Both the position numbers and the translations under genes were made by a program. This document shows, piece by piece, positions 50,455 to 52,866 of a DNA stretch of 52,866 bases (positions are counted from its first letter, which is position 1; each line of letters opens with the position of its first letter). Source of the DNA: Candidatus Eisenbacteria bacterium RBG_16_71_46 (GTDB taxonomy: Bacteria; Eisenbacteria; RBG-16-71-46); contig MFFQ01000111.1 of assembly GCA_001780165.1 (NCBI GenBank), positions 1 to 52,866 of the forward strand, given 5' to 3'. A model generated the notes under the pieces. It was not told the origin of the DNA. It made no database searches and was given only the letters and a program-made list of their open reading frames with translations.

Positions 50455-50916
50455 ATGCACAACCTGAGCAAGAACTGCAAGACGGTGCGGCTGCCGCTGG
50501 ACGGCACGAGCACCTACACCGGCACGGCGGGAACGAGCGACCTGACCAGCGAGGGACTGGACACGCTGGGTTACGCTGGTGTACGGTTCCTCATCGGCTT
50601 CGGGGCGATTACCAGCGGGGCCGTGACGAGCGTCAAGGCGCAGCAGTCCACGGACGACGCCGCGACGGACGCCTACTCGGACATCGAGGGATCGGGGATC
50701 ACAGTCGCGGACGATGACGACAACCAGGTCGCGATCATAGACATCTACCATCCGCAGAAGCGGTACCTGGATGTCGTGATCGACCGGGGCACGCAGAACG
50801 CGGTCGTGGACTTCATCCTGGCGGAACTGTACCTGCCGGCCGACGCGCCGATCACACAGGACACCACGGTGATCTCCGCCGAGTGCCACAGCGCGCCGGC
50901 GGAAGGCACGGCGTAA
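50455..50916 (+). CDS. Small structural protein after the capsid gene
   Basis: 153 aa, AGAGGAG upstream. KTVRLPLDGTSTYTGTAGTS, VRFLIGFGAITSGAVTSVKA, QQSTDDAATDAYSDIEGS and PQKRYLDVVIDRGTQNAVVD belong to a common beta-structured protein family found right after capsid genes, thought to decorate or stabilise the shell. Confidence 0.75.
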   Translation: MHNLSKNCKTVRLPLDGTSTYTGTAGTSDLTSEGLDTLGYAGVRFLIGFGAITSGAVTSVKAQQSTDDAATDAYSDIEGSGITVADDDDNQVAIIDIYHPQKRYLDVVIDRGTQNAVVDFILAELYLPADAPITQDTTVISAECHSAPAEGTA

Positions 50917-50918
50917 AG

Positions 50919-50992
50919 GCAGGGAGTAGGGAGTAGGGTATAGGGAGTAGTGACACGTCACAAGCCGTTTCCTTACACCCTACACCCCACAA
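50919..50992 (+). repeat. GGGAGTA heptamer array with inverted partner
   Basis: GGGAGTAGGGAGTAGGGTAT and GGGAGTA (50919-50950), then ACACCCTACACCCC (50976-50989) as a partial complement, with GTGACACGTCAC (a palindrome) between them. Confidence 0.85.
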
Positions 50993-51005
50993 CCTGGATT
51001 CTCCA

Positions 51006-52844
51006 ATGAGCACCTATCAACGGAAGATCTATCATGAGCAGGGCGGCGACCGCCAGGTCGTGGCTGCCGGCGGCTCCATTGACGTCGAGAGCGGCGGTGA
51101 GCTGGACGTCGAGAGCGGGGGCGCGCTCAAGCTGGCCGGCACGCAGGTCACCGCGACGGCAGACGAGATCAACAAGTCCGGCGGGGTGACCGCCGGGACC
51201 GTGGCGGCCGGCAAGGCCGTCGTCGTGGATGCCGACAAGGACATCGGCGACTTCCGCGACCTGGACGCCGTCAACATCGACGCGGGCGCTTCGGGCGTGG
51301 CCGGGAGCGTGGACGTATTCCCCGCGACGGAGGCGAAGGGCAAGCTCACGCTGGCCTGCGCCAACCAGACGGGCGACACGGTCGTCACGCTGCTGGCGGA
51401 CGCGATGGGCCAGGCGACGACCGTTCACGTGCCCGATCCGGGCGCTGCGGCCTCCTACGTCGCGCAGTCCTCTGCGGCGCTTTCGCGGGCGGAAGTGGAT
51501 GTGCTGGACGGCGTGACAGCGGGCCAGGCGGCGGCGGGCAAGGCGGTCGTGCTGGGCGCGAGCAAGGAGATCGACGAGCTGCACACGGCGGCGCTCTCCC
51601 TGGGAGCGGGGGCCGGCACGGTGGTCACTGCCACGGCGGCGCAGCTGAACGCACTGACGGGGAACCTGGCGACCCTGGATGCGGCGGTCACGCGGGCGAT
51701 GCGCCATACGCGGGTGGGGGAGCGTTACCGTCCTGTAGCCGACAAGTGTTACCTGCAGAAATACAGCCAGATCACCGGGCAGACCAGCGCCATCTACCGG
51801 ACGCGCCACAAGGCGATCACACCATACTACTCTCCCCGCGTCATCATCGCCAACTACGGCAATAACGTCGGAGCCGGAGAGGTCGCGCCGGGCAACGCCA
51901 TCAGCGTTAAGTGCAGCATTGAGTACCCGGTCGGAACGGTCATCCCGCTCTATGTGTCCGGAGCCAGGCCTACCAGCCTGGGCACTACCGACCTCACTGG
52001 CTGGATGATCACCGACCCGGACGAGGACATCTACATCGCCGCGGGCGAGTACTTCTATGTCCGAACCTACGTCCTGGTCGGTGGCGGCGAGGTCTGGCAG
52101 ACCAACGCCGGCATCCTGACCGGCGGGCCGGACTACTACCAGTACGGCGTCGACTACTGCGATACGACCGATATCCCGGCCAATCAGGGCGTCGGCGGTA
52201 TCTTCCCGTCCGCCATTCTCGGCAACACGGGCGGCCAGGTCCTCATTCCGTCCTGGGCGATCGTGGGGGACAGCATACCGGGCATGTATATCGGGCGGGG
52301 CCTGGCCGATACCCTGGCCTACGTCAACTGCGGCAACACCGGCGAGCGGGCGCAGTATTACGCGCTCCGGGCCAACCGGCTGCTCCGGAGCATGATCTCG
52401 GAGGTATGTTCGCATCTTCTGCTCTGGTATGGCTATAACGATCTGAACAACAGCCGGACGCTCGCACAGCTCCAGGCGGACTGCCAGACGATCGCCAACC
52501 TGTACAAGGCCAGGGGAGTTGAGGTCTATCTGGCCTCCCTGTTACCGGCCACGACGTCGACGGACAGCTGGGCCACTCTTGAAAACCAGTCCGACAAGTG
52601 GAGCGGCACGATCACGCAGCGCTGGCGAGACTTCAACACCTGGGTGAGGACCACGCCGACGCCGTTTGACGGTTACTGGGACCCGAACCTGGTCGTGGAC
52701 AACGCCCAGGACAGCAACCGCTGGAAGGTGACCGGAGGCGCCTGGACGGACGACGGGGTGCATCCGAAGCACTCCGCGCCGGACAATGGCGGCGACGCGC
52801 TGCGCGCCGCGATCGCATCCTGGGCGGCGGGAATTGCGCTCTAG
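51006..52844 (+). CDS. Virion protein with C-terminal SGNH hydrolase domain
   Basis: 612 aa. The N-terminus (STYQRKIYHEQGGDRQVVAA; DVESGG repeats) is a copy of that of the 144 gene. TADEINKSG and AAQLNALTGN repeats follow to ~230. Residues ~415-610 are an SGNH/GDSL hydrolase: AIVGDSIPG with Ser 423 (block I), YGYNDLNN with N478 and D479 (block III), and DDGVHPKHS with D583 and H586 (block V). Such enzymes deacetylate or deesterify surface glycans. A virion-bound enzyme acting on the host surface is inferred. The stop TAG starts the terminal heptamer array. Confidence 0.87.
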   Translation: MSTYQRKIYHEQGGDRQVVAAGGSIDVESGGELDVESGGALKLAGTQVTATADEINKSGGVTAGTVAAGKAVVVDADKDIGDFRDLDAVNIDAGASGVAGSVDVFPATEAKGKLTLACANQTGDTVVTLLADAMGQATTVHVPDPGAAASYVAQSSAALSRAEVDVLDGVTAGQAAAGKAVVLGASKEIDELHTAALSLGAGAGTVVTATAAQLNALTGNLATLDAAVTRAMRHTRVGERYRPVADKCYLQKYSQITGQTSAIYRTRHKAITPYYSPRVIIANYGNNVGAGEVAPGNAISVKCSIEYPVGTVIPLYVSGARPTSLGTTDLTGWMITDPDEDIYIAAGEYFYVRTYVLVGGGEVWQTNAGILTGGPDYYQYGVDYCDTTDIPANQGVGGIFPSAILGNTGGQVLIPSWAIVGDSIPGMYIGRGLADTLAYVNCGNTGERAQYYALRANRLLRSMISEVCSHLLLWYGYNDLNNSRTLAQLQADCQTIANLYKARGVEVYLASLLPATTSTDSWATLENQSDKWSGTITQRWRDFNTWVRTTPTPFDGYWDPNLVVDNAQDSNRWKVTGGAWTDDGVHPKHSAPDNGGDALRAAIASWAAGIAL

Positions 52845-52866
52845 TGGTTCGTGGCTCGTGGCTCGT
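52844..52866 (+). repeat. GTGGCTC heptamer array (right end)
   Basis: Begins at the TAG stop; GTGGTTC, GTGGCTC, GTGGCTC, GT, then continues in perfect phase with position 1 (GGCTCGTGGCTC). Confidence 0.92.

Noticed and set aside
50973-52415. 480-residue minus-strand open frame opposite the SGNH gene
   Set aside because: It is antisense to a gene with intact catalytic motifs, lacks recognisable domains and reads through a repeat array.

Overview
The window looks like a complete, or nearly complete, genome of a temperate tailed phage or excised prophage (Caudoviricetes, probably a siphovirus with a GTA-like tail tip). It is GC-rich. The last bases and the first bases lie in the same 7-bp tandem array and join in perfect phase, so the molecule is probably circular, or the contig was broken at this repeat. 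The host cannot be read directly. The many different heptamer tandem arrays, which encode peptides such as RPEARGERPEA and ATSHEPRST when translated, recall short tandem repeats of cyanobacteria and of some Armatimonadota-type genomes. That is a weak inference from memory.

Layout, read around the circle. (1) 41.6-52.9 kb, plus strand: a leader with a terminator-like hairpin, a small zinc-knuckle protein, a stand-alone HD-GYP phosphodiesterase, small and large terminase, portal, minor head protein, prohead protease, HK97-type major capsid protein, a small structural protein, and a virion protein ending in an SGNH hydrolase domain. (2) 0-20.8 kb, plus strand, continuing the late operon: a paralogue of that virion protein, an M15 peptidase, head-tail connectors, major tail protein, an exported protein, tail chaperone(s), a tape measure with an internal M15 domain, a GTA-type tail tip (DUF2460, LamG+DUF2163, NlpC/P60, phage-tail_3-like), tail appendages, and holin, closed by a bidirectional terminator at 20.78 kb. 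(3) 20.8-35.77 kb, minus strand: a long early operon of small zinc-binding and coiled-coil proteins, a broken DUF488 gene, VRR-NUC nuclease, a large ParB-like protein, a replication-initiator-like protein that seems to contain the origin, a recombination-associated protein, SWIM and GIY-YIG proteins. (4) 35.9-39.6 kb, plus strand: the lysogeny module, with XRE repressor, ImmA-like protein, DUF2511 protein, lipoprotein and large serine integrase. (5) 39.7-41.4 kb, minus strand: a zinc-ribbon gene and two overlapping sigma-factor-like genes.

How it works together: the repressor probably acts at a palindrome overlapping the -35 of the early minus-strand promoter. The same promoter pattern (TTGCAC, 17 bp, TATAAT) drives the sigma-like genes, which may switch on late transcription. 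There is no DNA polymerase, helicase or ligase gene, so replication must use host machinery.

The most unusual property is the density of heptamer (some 8-9-mer) tandem arrays of at least a dozen sequence families. Most sit exactly between a stop codon and the next ribosome binding site, often supply the stop codon, and frequently end in a shared tail resembling AAGGGCAAAGGC. Others are inserted in frame inside structural and replication proteins, or form large hairpins. A 52-bp dispersed repeat, a 34-bp repeat and a 47-bp inverted copy of a tail gene inside a broken gene show the same kind of genome plasticity.
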